Assembly (NCBI RefSeq): GCF_041022165.1
Contig: NZ_CP163302.1
Coordinates: forward strand, 248,001-312,000
Direction of reading: 5' to 3'
Length of the DNA: 64,000 nt
Source: Sinomonas sp. P10A9
GTDB lineage: Bacteria; Actinomycetota; Actinomycetes; Actinomycetales; Micrococcaceae
Position 1 is the stretch's first letter. Every line of letters begins with the position of its first letter. The translations under genes were made by a program, and so were the position numbers. Positions 1 through 7,969 of this stretch are shown in pieces. The notes under the pieces are model-generated. The model was not told the DNA's origin, searched no databases, and saw nothing but the letters and a program-made list of their open reading frames with translations.

Positions 1-897
1 CGCTACGCGATGACGACGGCGTCGCTCGCCGTGGGCGGGAACGCGCCGATTCTGTGCCGCGAGACGGCGCTGATGGCCTGGGGTCTCGAGCTTCCGACCG
101 TACCCGGCAGCGTCCGCTATCGAACCGACCGGCCGTCCGCGGTGGGGGCAGTTCCCGCGCGCAGACTCTATGGAGATCCGGACGACGCGCGGCGCCGGTG
201 GGGGGAACGCCCGGGTGGGCGGCCAGGCCAGATCCCCCAGGGCTTCCCGGACGTCAAGCACCTCGGGATCACTTCGGGTGTGGAACCGCTGTTCCTTCCC
301 CACCTGAATCTGACACTGCCGCTTGAGCCCTTCGACGCTGCCTTCGTCGACACGGTGCCTCGACTGAGCTTCGCCGAGGGGGTGGTCCTCGCGGATGCCG
401 TGCTCGCCCGTCGCCCCGATCTGAAGGTCAGCAGGACGCTCGATGACCTCCGGAGGCTGTGCACAGGCATGCTTAACCGCAGCGCACAGACGCGCATGAC
501 GCACGTTCTGGATTGTGCCTCAGGGGCCTCCGAATCTGTGGGGGAATCGCTGGGTCGCGCGCTCATGTGGGAGCTCGGCTTCGAGATTCCGCAGCTGCAG
601 TACTGGGTGACGCGTGACGGGCGACGCATCGCGAGAGTCGACTACTTCTGGCCCGGGATCAGGCTGGCCGGCGAGTTCGATGGGCTCCAGAAGTACCTGC
701 GGTCGCAGGAGCTCAGTGGGAAGACTGCGGCGCAGGTTGTGGTCGACGAGAAGCGTCGCGAGGACGAGATCCGCGCGACTGGGGTGCGGATGGTCCGGTG
801 GGTGTGGGCGGACATCCTCGAGCCAGCACGGTTGGCAACGATCCTTCACCGGGCCGGGGTTCCTCGCCGTTCGGCCGGTCGGGCCCCGGTGGCGTGA
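1..897 (+). CDS. AbiEi/DUF559-like protein, 5' end outside window
   Basis: The frame is open from base 1. The first in-frame ATG (base 10) falls inside what looks like a conserved core (RYA...A-WGL), so the true start probably lies upstream. The C-terminal half has a pattern of the very-short-patch-repair/PD-(D/E)XK-like fold: an ESLGR glutamate, then VDYFWP, then GEFDG followed by a lysine. Actinobacterial proteins of this type are usually annotated as AbiEi-family antitoxin-like or DUF559 proteins. No toxin partner is visible on the right; the left side is not in view. The function is unknown and nuclease activity is only suggested by the motif pattern. Confidence 0.6.
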   Translation, partial: RYAMTTASLAVGGNAPILCRETALMAWGLELPTVPGSVRYRTDRPSAVGAVPARRLYGDPDDARRRWGERPGGRPGQIPQGFPDVKHLGITSGVEPLFLPHLNLTLPLEPFDAAFVDTVPRLSFAEGVVLADAVLARRPDLKVSRTLDDLRRLCTGMLNRSAQTRMTHVLDCASGASESVGESLGRALMWELGFEIPQLQYWVTRDGRRIARVDYFWPGIRLAGEFDGLQKYLRSQELSGKTAAQVVVDEKRREDEIRATGVRMVRWVWADILEPARLATILHRAGVPRRSAGRAPVA

Positions 898-1029
898 CGG
901 AATGGGCTCCAGATTGTGCCCTGCGTTTCGGTCATTACCCCGGTCTCTTTCCGGGGGCATCGACCAAAACGGAGGGTACTTCGCCGCCGACCGCGGGAGT
1001 CCGGCAAAGACGCCGCGCCGCACCCAAAG

Positions 1030-1088
1030 GTGAACATTCACACTGTGGGGAAGGCTGTGAGTATTTACCTGGGCCTGTGAGTATTCAC
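1030..1088. promoter_or_regulatory. Three spaced GTGA-N4-TCAC-like sites upstream of the HAD gene
   Basis: Three similar 12-base inverted repeats lie at 1030-1041 (GTGAACATTCAC), 1057-1068 (GTGAGTATTTAC) and 1077-1088 (GTGAGTATTCAC), with a further GTGTTCACC at 1092-1100. They occupy the 259-base gap before the HAD gene. Repeated half-sites of this form suggest a dimeric repressor or activator operator. No cognate regulator is visible here. Confidence 0.45.
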
Positions 1089-1156
1089 TGCGTGTTCACC
1101 CGCTGTGTTGCGGCGGCCCTTCGGCGCACCCGGTCGGGGATGCTTCACTAGTAGAC

Positions 1157-1993
1157 ATGACTACTACGCTCAACGCTGGCATCGATGACCAGCTCAAGAC
1201 CCTGAACCGCAAGCTCGTCTGCCTCGATGTGGACGGCACTCTCGTGGATCACTACGGCCACATGTCCCCCGTCATTCGGGAGGCCGCCGCGGCGGCAGTG
1301 CAGGCCGGACACGAGCTGGTCGTGGCCACCGGCCGCTCCCTCGGTGCAACGCTTCCGATCGTGGAGCTCCTCGGCATCGACCGCGGGTATGCCGTGTGCA
1401 GCAACGGCGGCGTGACCGTCCAGATCCACGCCGGCTCGAACGGCGGCTACACGGTGATCGACCGCCGTTCCTTCGATCCCGCCCCCGCGCTCAGGGCGCT
1501 GCGCGAGCGCCTCCCGAACGCGAAGTACGCCCTCGAGGACATCGAAGGGAACTTCCTCTCCACCGAGCGCTTCCAGGACGCGAGCTTCGGCGTCGAGGCC
1601 GTGGGTGTCTCCTTCGGCGAGCTCCTCGAGGCCGAGGCCGTCCGTCTGGTCGTCTTCTCGACCGACGCGACTGCCGAGGAGTTCGGCGAGGCCGTCGAGT
1701 CGATCGGCCTGCACGGCGTGACCTACTCCGTCGGCTGGACCGCGTGGCTCGACATCGCCGCCCATGGCGTGACCAAGGCCAGCGGCCTCGAGAACATCCG
1801 CGAGATCGTAGGCATCAGCCAGCGGGACTCGGTGGCGATCGGCGACGGCCGCAACGACATCGAGATGCTCCAGTGGGCCGGCCGCGGCGTCGCAATGGGC
1901 CAGGCGCCCGACGAGGTCAAGGCCGCGGCCGATGAGGTCACCGCGACCGTCGAGGAGGACGGCGCCGCCGCGGTCCTCCGCTCGCTGGTCTAG
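1157..1993 (+). CDS. HAD-superfamily Cof-type sugar-phosphate phosphatase
   Basis: This 278-residue protein has the HAD catalytic signature LDVDGTL with nucleophile Asp24 and acid Asp26, an ATGR motif in the second block, and the C-terminal GDGRND Mg2+-binding motif with Asp230 and Asp234. The long central region between motifs is a type-II cap, as in Cof/YidA phosphatases that dephosphorylate sugar phosphates or nucleotide cofactors. The substrate cannot be told from sequence. It is a single-gene unit. There is no clear Shine-Dalgarno before the ATG, so a leaderless or weakly initiated message is possible; the triple inverted-repeat cluster upstream may control it. Confidence 0.88.
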   Translation: MTTTLNAGIDDQLKTLNRKLVCLDVDGTLVDHYGHMSPVIREAAAAAVQAGHELVVATGRSLGATLPIVELLGIDRGYAVCSNGGVTVQIHAGSNGGYTVIDRRSFDPAPALRALRERLPNAKYALEDIEGNFLSTERFQDASFGVEAVGVSFGELLEAEAVRLVVFSTDATAEEFGEAVESIGLHGVTYSVGWTAWLDIAAHGVTKASGLENIREIVGISQRDSVAIGDGRNDIEMLQWAGRGVAMGQAPDEVKAAADEVTATVEEDGAAAVLRSLV

Positions 1994-2030
1994 GAACCGG
2001 GGATCGGTCTGGCCCTGTTGCCGGCCGTGC

Positions 2031-2075
2031 CGCGCACGACGGCGCCGCGCACGACGGCGCCGCGCAAGACGGCGC
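2031..2075. repeat. 15-bp tandem repeat x3 of a dispersed extragenic motif
   Basis: The unit CGCGCACGACGGCGC occurs three times head to tail (2031-2045, 2046-2060, 2061-2075; one base differs in the last). It sits just after the HAD gene and before the convergent satD end. The core GCACGACGGCG recurs in several other intergenic gaps of the window. Confidence 0.75.
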
Positions 2076-2096
2076 GTGGTCGCCGGAGCGGTCCAC

Positions 2097-2708
2097 CTAG
2101 CCTGTCGCGTCGAGCAGCCCGAGGAGCCGGACGGCTGCGGGGCGTGCCGCCCATTCCTCGGTCCAGTGCGCTCTGGCAATCGCCTTGGAGACGGCCTGGG
2201 TTGTGATGCCGAGCGCGTCCGCCACGGCCTTCTGCTGCCCGCGGACGCCCGGGGTCAGGAGGTCCAGAACCCGCCATTCCGCGGCGGTGCGCTTAACGAT
2301 CGCGAGCCCGAGCAGGCGAAGCACGCCCTCGGCGTCGTGCGCGAGCGACGCGTCAGGACCGTCGACGGCGATCGCTGGCCCCTCGCCCGTGGCCTGCGCG
2401 CGTTCGACGGCGCGCCGCGAGTGCGCCAGGGCTGGCCCGCGGGCTTCGGCGACCCCGAGCGGCAGCGGCTCATCGAGCCGGCCGACGCCGATCCCTACGT
2501 TCCAGCGGACCCCGCCGCACGCGTCGGGACGCAGGGCTGTGAGGGCGGCGTCGAGCGCGGCGACGGGGTCGGTGAACACGGCCTGGGCCTCGTCGCCGAC
2601 CGTCCGATCAAAGGGCACGTCTGGCCGCAGGCGTGCGAGCGCCCTCAGGAGCTCCGGCACGCGGTCCCCGGCGCCGCGGTCGCGCTGGTTGATCGTGACC
2701 GTGTACAT
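2097..2708 (-). CDS. SatD-family protein with C-terminal helix-turn-helix
   Basis: The start at ATG 2708 is set by a TAGGCT box (bases 2716-2721, minus strand) ending 7 bases before it, so the message is probably leaderless. The resulting 203-residue protein begins MYTVTINQRDRG. The first two thirds resemble the SatD family (FDRTVGDEAQAV, the VGIGVGRLDEPLP block and an ARGPALAHSRRAVE helix). The last ~60 residues hold a winged-helix-like segment (QQKAVADALGITTQAVSKAI) that suggests DNA binding. The family's function is poorly known. No membrane partner of the kind sometimes found next to satD is present. Confidence 0.72.
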   Translation of the reverse strand: MYTVTINQRDRGAGDRVPELLRALARLRPDVPFDRTVGDEAQAVFTDPVAALDAALTALRPDACGGVRWNVGIGVGRLDEPLPLGVAEARGPALAHSRRAVERAQATGEGPAIAVDGPDASLAHDAEGVLRLLGLAIVKRTAAEWRVLDLLTPGVRGQQKAVADALGITTQAVSKAIARAHWTEEWAARPAAVRLLGLLDATG

Positions 2709-2756
2709 GGCGGTCAGCCTAGCCGCGCACCTGTCCGAGGGCGCGGAGGCGCGGGA

Positions 2757-2814
2757 ATGACCCCGCAACGCCCGGCGGCGGATGCGGGGTCATGTACCTG
2801 CTGGTGTGAGGTAC
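2757..2814 (-). terminator. Two stacked inverted repeats after ppa
   Basis: An 11-base perfect inverted repeat (ATGACCCCGCA, 2757-2767, with its complement at 2783-2793) is followed by GTACCT/AGGTAC (2794-2799 and 2809-2814), which touches the ppa stop codon. The pair lies between ppa and satD and probably ends the ppa transcript, although no T-tract follows. Confidence 0.5.
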
Positions 2815-3299
2815 TACTCGCCCTCGGTGTAGCGCTTGATCGATGCCTCGAGCTCGGCCTCGGCGGCGGCGCGGTCGGCCCACCCGGCGGGCTTGACCCA
2901 CTTGCCGGGCTCGAGGTCCTTGTAGGTCGTGAAGAAGTGCTCGATCTCCTTGATGAGCCACTCGTCCAGGTCCGAGGCCTCCTGGATGTGGTCGAAGCGC
3001 TTGTCGGCCGGCACGCACACGAGCTTGGCATCGCCGCCGGACTCGTCCTCCATGTTGAAGATTGCGATCGGGCGCGCCTCGAGCACGATCCCCGGGAACA
3101 GGTCGACATCGGGGTACCAGACGAGCGCGTCGAGCGGATCGCCGTCCTCGCCGAGGGTGTGGTCGAAGAACCCGTAGTGGGTCGGGTACTGCATCGAGGT
3201 GAACAGGACGCGGTCGAGGCGGACGCGGCCGGTCTCGTGGTCCACCTCGTACTTGACGCGCGAACCGCGCGGGATCTCGATGGTCACATCGTGCTTCAT
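2814..3299 (-). CDS. ppa: Inorganic pyrophosphatase (family I)
   Basis: This soluble cytoplasmic enzyme hydrolyses pyrophosphate to two phosphates and so pulls biosynthetic reactions forward. The 161-residue length fits bacterial family I enzymes. The metal-binding signature [10 protein letters not shown] is present (Asp52, Asp54, Asp57), with substrate-site residues in the KYE block near residue 16 and in the PTHYGF block. The start was chosen at ATG 3299 because an AGGAG lies a proper distance upstream; a frame opening 15 bases earlier adds no conserved residues. The gene is monocistronic and diverges from dacB. Confidence 0.96.
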   Translation of the reverse strand: MKHDVTIEIPRGSRVKYEVDHETGRVRLDRVLFTSMQYPTHYGFFDHTLGEDGDPLDALVWYPDVDLFPGIVLEARPIAIFNMEDESGGDAKLVCVPADKRFDHIQEASDLDEWLIKEIEHFFTTYKDLEPGKWVKPAGWADRAAAEAELEASIKRYTEGE

Positions 3300-3465
3300 G
3301 GGTGCTCCTTGCATGGCCGCTGGGGGCCGGATGGCATCGGTTCTGCGGCCGCCTCGACCCGGCGCGCCGGGGCGCGGCCGCGGTGGCGACTACCATGAGG
3401 ATATCTGGCCGGGGGCCCGCGTTCCCCGTCGCGAGGCCACATCGCACCTGAGGACGGAACCCACC

Positions 3466-4935
3466 ATGACAGCCGACCCCGGCCGCCGCATGCCCTTCAG
3501 CGGGCTGTGGGCACTCATCGCTTCCGCCGTCGCGCTGGCAGTGCTCGTCGCTGTGGCGATGGTCTCTACGGGCGCGGCGACCGCAGCCCGCTCCGAGCTC
3601 TTCCCCAGCCCCACGCCCACGGCGACGGTCCCCGCGTGGCTCGTGGCGCCGTCGTCCGCACCGACGCTCGCGGGTGCGACGCCGCTCTCCGCCTCCGCGC
3701 CGACCCCGGACCCCGCGTCACTCGCCAAGACGCTCGACGACCGGCTCAAGCCGGGCACGGGCAGCATCTCCGCCGCCGTGCTCGACGGTGCAACGGGGCG
3801 AACGCTCTACTCCAGGCAGGGCGGCGAACCGCGCGTGCCGGCGTCGAACCTCAAGCTCCTCACCGCAGCGGCCGCGCTCACGACCCTCGGCCCGGACGCG
3901 ACGCTGCGCACGAGCGCGGTCCGCGGCTCAGACCCGGGGACCGTGGTGCTCGTGGGCGGCGGCGACGTCATGCTCGGGGCGGCCGAGTCGCAGCCGGACG
4001 CCGTCATGGGCCGCGCGGGGATGGCGACACTCGCGGCCCAGACGGCAGCGGCGCTCACGCGAGCGCACGACGGCGCTGCCCCGCCTGCAGCGGTAACCGT
4101 CCGCCTCGATGACACCCTCTTCACGGGACCATCGATCAACCCCGGATGGGCCAAGGAGGACGTCGACGCAGGCGAGATCGCACCGCTGTACTCCCTCGCC
4201 CTCAACGCGGGCCGCTCCGCCCCCGGCGGGGCGGGACCTCGCCCCCAGGACTCCGCGATGGACGCCGCCAACGCGTTCCGGGCGGCGCTCGCGAAGGCGC
4301 TCGCGGCGTCCGGCGTGAAGGTCGCTGACGGCGTCGAGCGGGCCGCGGCGCCCCGTGGCGGGGCCGAGCTCGCGTCCGTTGAGAGTGCCACGGTCGCGGA
4401 GCAGGCGGGCTACGCCCTGCGCGAGTCGGACAACTACGCGGCCGAGACCCTCGGCCGCCTCGCCTCGCACGCCGCCGGCGGACCCGCGAGCAACGACGGC
4501 GCCGTCGCGGCACTCAAGGCGGCCGCGGCGCGCATCCTCGGCAGCGCCGACGGCTTCCAGCTTTCCGACGCGTGCGGCCTCGCGATCGCAGACCGGGCGG
4601 CGCCCCTCGCGCTCGCGGGCCTCGTGCGCGCCATGGCCTCCGGGGCGGACCTGCGCCTGCGGGCCGCTCTCGACGGACTCCCAGTGGCGGCCCTCGACGG
4701 GACGCTCGCCGGGCGGTTCGGGGGCACGACGGCGGGCGGGGCCGGCGTCGTGCGCGCCAAGACCGGGACACTCAACACGGTGACGGCGCTGAGCGGATAT
4801 CTGGTCGACACGGACGGGCGGCTGCTCGTGTTCTCCTTCGTGGCCAACGATCTGGATCCGGGAGCCCGCGCGCAGGCCGTGTCTGCGGTCGACGCTGGGG
4901 CCGCCGCCCTGGCCGGCTGCGGCTGCCGGGGCTGA
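3466..4935 (+). CDS. dacB: D-alanyl-D-alanine carboxypeptidase/endopeptidase (PBP4, S13)
   Basis: This 489-residue peptidoglycan hydrolase of the S13 family trims or cuts peptide cross-links outside the membrane. All three penicillin-binding motifs are present: SNLK (nucleophile Ser127, Lys130), SDN beginning at residue 321 and KTG at 432-434. The N-terminus has a hydrophobic segment (about residues 15-38) acting as signal peptide or anchor, followed by a Pro/Thr/Ala-rich linker. The frame is open well upstream; ATG 3466 was chosen because it gives the signal sequence and has a purine-rich GAGGACGG before it. The next gene is a metalloprotease in the same direction. Confidence 0.92.
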   Translation: MTADPGRRMPFSGLWALIASAVALAVLVAVAMVSTGAATAARSELFPSPTPTATVPAWLVAPSSAPTLAGATPLSASAPTPDPASLAKTLDDRLKPGTGSISAAVLDGATGRTLYSRQGGEPRVPASNLKLLTAAAALTTLGPDATLRTSAVRGSDPGTVVLVGGGDVMLGAAESQPDAVMGRAGMATLAAQTAAALTRAHDGAAPPAAVTVRLDDTLFTGPSINPGWAKEDVDAGEIAPLYSLALNAGRSAPGGAGPRPQDSAMDAANAFRAALAKALAASGVKVADGVERAAAPRGGAELASVESATVAEQAGYALRESDNYAAETLGRLASHAAGGPASNDGAVAALKAAAARILGSADGFQLSDACGLAIADRAAPLALAGLVRAMASGADLRLRAALDGLPVAALDGTLAGRFGGTTAGGAGVVRAKTGTLNTVTALSGYLVDTDGRLLVFSFVANDLDPGARAQAVSAVDAGAAALAGCGCRG

Positions 4936-4993
4936 TCGCCCGGCGCGAACGCCGCGGTTCAGGCGTGCCCCGACGGGGTGGAATGTCAGGGGG

Positions 4994-6118
4994 ATGTGGT
5001 CGAATGGTGGCATGGATGCCCCGCAGATGGCCGGCCAACTGATCAACTGGGACCTCGCGGCCTCGACCGCGGCGCGCCTGACGCCCCCGGGGCCTGCACT
5101 GAGCCCCGCCGAGGCGAAGGACGTCGTGGACAGCCTGCGCCGCCTTGCTGATGCCTCGGTTCAGCACGTCCACCGCATTACGGGGCTCGCAGTCGCCGAG
5201 GATCTGCGGGACTCGCAACTGCTCATCGTGGACCGCGCCTCGTGGGCCAAGGCGAATTCGCAGGGCTTCGAGGTCATGATGGGCCCGGTCCTCACGAGCC
5301 TCGTAGAGAAGAAGGCGAGCGAGCTGACCCCGACCGCGGCCCGCGTGGGCGGAGCGATCACGGGCGCTCAGCTGGGCCTGATCCTCGCGTACCTCGCGAG
5401 CCGGGTCCTGGGCCAGTACGAGCCGTTCGCGGCCCTGGCCCCGGGATCGACGCTCCCCCCGGCCGGTCGGCTGCTGCTGGTCGCGCCCAATATCGTGCAG
5501 ATCGAGCGGGAGCTCCGCGTGGACCCCGAGGACTTCCGCATGTGGGTGTGCCTCCACGAGCAGACCCACCGCGTCCAGTTCGCCGCCGCTCCCTGGCTGC
5601 GCGGGCACATGATCGAGCAGATCGGCAAGCTCAGCGAGAGCCTCGTGGGAAACGTGGACAGCCTCATGGAACGGGCGACGGCGGTCGCCAAGTCCCTGCG
5701 TGACCGCACTGACAGCCCGGCGAGCCTGCCCAGCAAGGGCGCCATCCTCGACCTCCTGCAGGATCCCGAGGAACGCGCCGCGATCTCGCACCTGACCGCC
5801 GTCATGAGCCTCCTCGAGGGCCACGCGAACGTGGTCATGGACGCCGTCGACGCGTCCGTCGTACCGAGCGTCAAGACCATCCGGCAGCGCTTCCAGTCCC
5901 GCAGTGAGAACCGCGGCCCGATCGAGACGTTCGTCCGCCGGCTCCTCGGCATCGAGGCGAAGATGCGCCAGTACACGGACGGGCAGGCGTTCGTTCGCCA
6001 TGTCGTCGACGCCGTGGGGATGGCCGGCTTCAACCGCGTGTGGGAGTCCGCGGAGAACCTGCCCACGGAGGAGGAGATCCACGACCCGGGGGCATGGACC
6101 GCCCGGATGGGGCTGTGA
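4994..6118 (+). CDS. Zinc-dependent metalloprotease, DUF2342 / F420-associated family
   Basis: The protein belongs to the actinobacterial family annotated as zinc-dependent metalloprotease or coenzyme F420 biosynthesis-associated protein (DUF2342). It carries HEQTHRVQF, an HExxH site, and a downstream EGHANVVMDAV helix that plausibly supplies a third ligand. The substrate is unknown. Two starts are possible, ATG 4994 and ATG 5012; neither has an ideally spaced Shine-Dalgarno (a G-run abuts the first), so the N-terminal six residues are uncertain. It lies immediately upstream of tilS and overlaps it by four bases, which indicates co-translation. This gene pair is common in actinobacteria. Confidence 0.85.
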   Translation: MWSNGGMDAPQMAGQLINWDLAASTAARLTPPGPALSPAEAKDVVDSLRRLADASVQHVHRITGLAVAEDLRDSQLLIVDRASWAKANSQGFEVMMGPVLTSLVEKKASELTPTAARVGGAITGAQLGLILAYLASRVLGQYEPFAALAPGSTLPPAGRLLLVAPNIVQIERELRVDPEDFRMWVCLHEQTHRVQFAAAPWLRGHMIEQIGKLSESLVGNVDSLMERATAVAKSLRDRTDSPASLPSKGAILDLLQDPEERAAISHLTAVMSLLEGHANVVMDAVDASVVPSVKTIRQRFQSRSENRGPIETFVRRLLGIEAKMRQYTDGQAFVRHVVDAVGMAGFNRVWESAENLPTEEEIHDPGAWTARMGL

Positions 6119-7239
6119 ACGCGAGCCCGGACAGGGACTCCGCATCGCCGGGCAGGCGCCGGCTCCACCCCGCCGTCGGAAGCGCGCGCAACGCCGTGCG
6201 GTCCGCGCTCGAAGAGGCCGGCTGGCCGTCGAGAGTGCTCGTCGGATGCTCGGGAGGGCCCGACTCGCTCGCGCTCGCCGCGGCCGCCGCGCACTTCTCG
6301 CGCCGTGGCGAGATCCCCGGCGTCGGCGGTGGGAGGCACGCGCTCGAGGCGGGCGCCGTCGTCGTCGACCATCAACTGCAGGAGGGCTCCGGCGAGGTCG
6401 CACGCACGACGGCGCGTGTGCTGGGCGAGCTCGGACTCTCGCCGGTGCGCGTGGTGGCCGTCGACGTCCAGCTGACGGGGGAGGGGCCCGAGGCCGCAGC
6501 CCGGACGGCGCGGCACGCGGCGCTCACCGCGGAGGCGGTGTCGTGGGGAGCGCAGGCTGTGCTCTTGGGCCATACCCTGGACGACCAGGCCGAGCAGGTG
6601 CTCCTTGGCCTTGCCCGAGGCTCCGGACCGCGCGCTCTGGGGGCCATGCGGCGGGTGCGCGGGCTGTTCGTTCGGCCGTTCCTCGGCCTCCGTCGCGCTG
6701 ACACGCTCGACGTCTGCGCGGCCGAGGGGCTCGAACCGTGGTTCGACCCGACGAACGAGGACCCGCGGTTCATGAGGTCGAGGGTACGGAGCACGATCAT
6801 GCCGTTCCTCGAGGCGGAGCTCGGGCCGGGCGTGGCGCACGGCCTTGCCCGCACCGCAGCGCTCCTCGGCGCCGACGCCGACTACCTCGACGACGAGGCG
6901 CTCCGCATCTACAGGACCCTCGCCGAGGTTGGGCCGGACGCCAGGGAGGTGACCCCGCCTCCTCGGGAGGTGACCCCGCGTCGCATTGTCCTTCCGATTG
7001 GCCCGCTCCTGGACCTCCCTCCCGCGCTGCGCGGACGCGTCCTCTCCCACGCGGTGACCGAGCTGGGAGGCCAGCCGACCTTCGAGCGGCTCGGCGCCGT
7101 CGAACGACTGCTCGACAGGCGGGGTTCGGCTGGCCCGATCGAGGTGCCGGGGCACGTGAGCGCCTGCCGGGAGCCGCGGCGGAAGGGCACCCCGCCGCCG
7201 GAGCGCGCGGGGAGGCTAGTCTTGGTATCGCACCGCTGA
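6115..7239 (+). CDS. tilS: tRNA(Ile)-lysidine synthase
   Basis: TilS attaches lysine to C34 of tRNA-Ile(CAU), converting its decoding from AUG to AUA. The PP-loop SGGPDS is at residues 46-51, followed by the HTLDDQAEQVLL and RSRVRSTIMPFL blocks of the family. The start is GTG 6115, which overlaps the previous stop as GTGA; the frame is open further upstream but this fits translational coupling. The 374-residue length matches the short actinobacterial form. A 15-base direct repeat (6944-6958 and 6965-6979) adds a Pro/Arg-rich insertion (two REVTP units) between the catalytic and C-terminal parts. Confidence 0.93.
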   Translation: MNASPDRDSASPGRRRLHPAVGSARNAVRSALEEAGWPSRVLVGCSGGPDSLALAAAAAHFSRRGEIPGVGGGRHALEAGAVVVDHQLQEGSGEVARTTARVLGELGLSPVRVVAVDVQLTGEGPEAAARTARHAALTAEAVSWGAQAVLLGHTLDDQAEQVLLGLARGSGPRALGAMRRVRGLFVRPFLGLRRADTLDVCAAEGLEPWFDPTNEDPRFMRSRVRSTIMPFLEAELGPGVAHGLARTAALLGADADYLDDEALRIYRTLAEVGPDAREVTPPPREVTPRRIVLPIGPLLDLPPALRGRVLSHAVTELGGQPTFERLGAVERLLDRRGSAGPIEVPGHVSACREPRRKGTPPPERAGRLVLVSHR

Positions 7240-7255
7240 CCCACAGGAGCCGCAC

Positions 7256-7807
7256 GTGGAATCGACAGACGTCCAGTCAGACCTCAAGCATGTCCTCAAG
7301 TCCAAAGAGGAGATCCAGAACCGCATCGCGGAACTCGCCGCCGAGATCGACCGCGACTACGAGGGCCGCGACCTGCTGATCGTGGGCGTCCTCAAGGGCG
7401 CTGTCATGGTCATGGCCGATCTGGCCCGTGCCCTGCACTCTCACGTGACGATGGACTGGATGGCTGTGTCCTCGTACGGCTCGGGCACGCAGTCCTCGGG
7501 CGTCGTGCGGATCCTCAAGGATCTCGACACGGACCTCATGGGCAAGGATGTCCTGATTGTCGAGGACATCATCGACTCGGGCCTGACGCTCTCGTGGCTC
7601 AAGACCAACCTCGAGTCCCGCGGCACCGCGTCGGTCGAGATCTGCACGGCGTTCCGCAAGCCTGCCGCGGCGAAGGTCAAGATCCCCGTCAAGTACGTGG
7701 GCTTCGATATCCCCAACGAGTTCGTCGTGGGCTATGGACTCGACTACGCCGAGAAGTACCGCAACCTGGACTTCGTCGGCACGCTGGCGCCGCACGTCTA
7801 CGAGTAA
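7256..7807 (+). CDS. hpt: Hypoxanthine phosphoribosyltransferase
   Basis: This purine-salvage enzyme makes IMP (and often GMP) from hypoxanthine (guanine) and PRPP. The PRPP-binding signature VEDIIDSGLT starts at residue 102 with the two acidic residues Glu103 and Asp104. The WMAVSSYGSGT block and the C-terminal YVGFDIPNEFVVGYGLDY segment are typical of the family, as is the 183-residue length. GTG 7256 has CAGGAGC before it. The tilS-hpt-ftsH order is conserved in actinobacteria and in Bacillus. Confidence 0.95.
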   Translation: MESTDVQSDLKHVLKSKEEIQNRIAELAAEIDRDYEGRDLLIVGVLKGAVMVMADLARALHSHVTMDWMAVSSYGSGTQSSGVVRILKDLDTDLMGKDVLIVEDIIDSGLTLSWLKTNLESRGTASVEICTAFRKPAAAKVKIPVKYVGFDIPNEFVVGYGLDYAEKYRNLDFVGTLAPHVYE

Positions 7808-7824
7808 TTTCGCCCTCAGCGCAC

Positions 7825-7844
7825 CGGGGCGCGATGTTGCCCCG
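7825..7844 (+). terminator. Weak hairpin after hpt
   Basis: CGGGGC (7825-7830) and GCCCCG (7839-7844) can pair around an 8-base loop, with a TTTT run about ten bases later. It may be a partial terminator between hpt and ftsH. Confidence 0.35.
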
Positions 7845-7874
7845 CCCGGGGAACTTTTGCGTCGGGCCATGCGT

Positions 7875-7969
7875 GAACGGTTCCGAACGGTGTCATGCTG
7901 TGGGCACAGTCTGGTGCGCCGCAGTACTGGTGTGCATGAGGAGAAGGGACGGGGCACTGCCCCGAGTTC
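7875..7969 (+). promoter_or_regulatory. ftsH 5' region: direct repeat and SD-bridging hairpin
   Basis: A GAACGGT direct repeat (7875-7881 and 7885-7891, ten-base period) precedes a possible -10. The only good Shine-Dalgarno (GAGGAGAAGGG, 7938-7948) is more than 20 bases from the ATG. Between them CGGGG (7950-7954) and CCCCG (7960-7964) form a hairpin that would bring the effective spacing to about 5-6 bases. Confidence 0.4.

Noticed and set aside
1932..3398. A 488-codon plus-strand frame over satD and ppa
   Set aside because: Composition is Arg/Gly-rich without motifs and it is antisense to two recognised genes.
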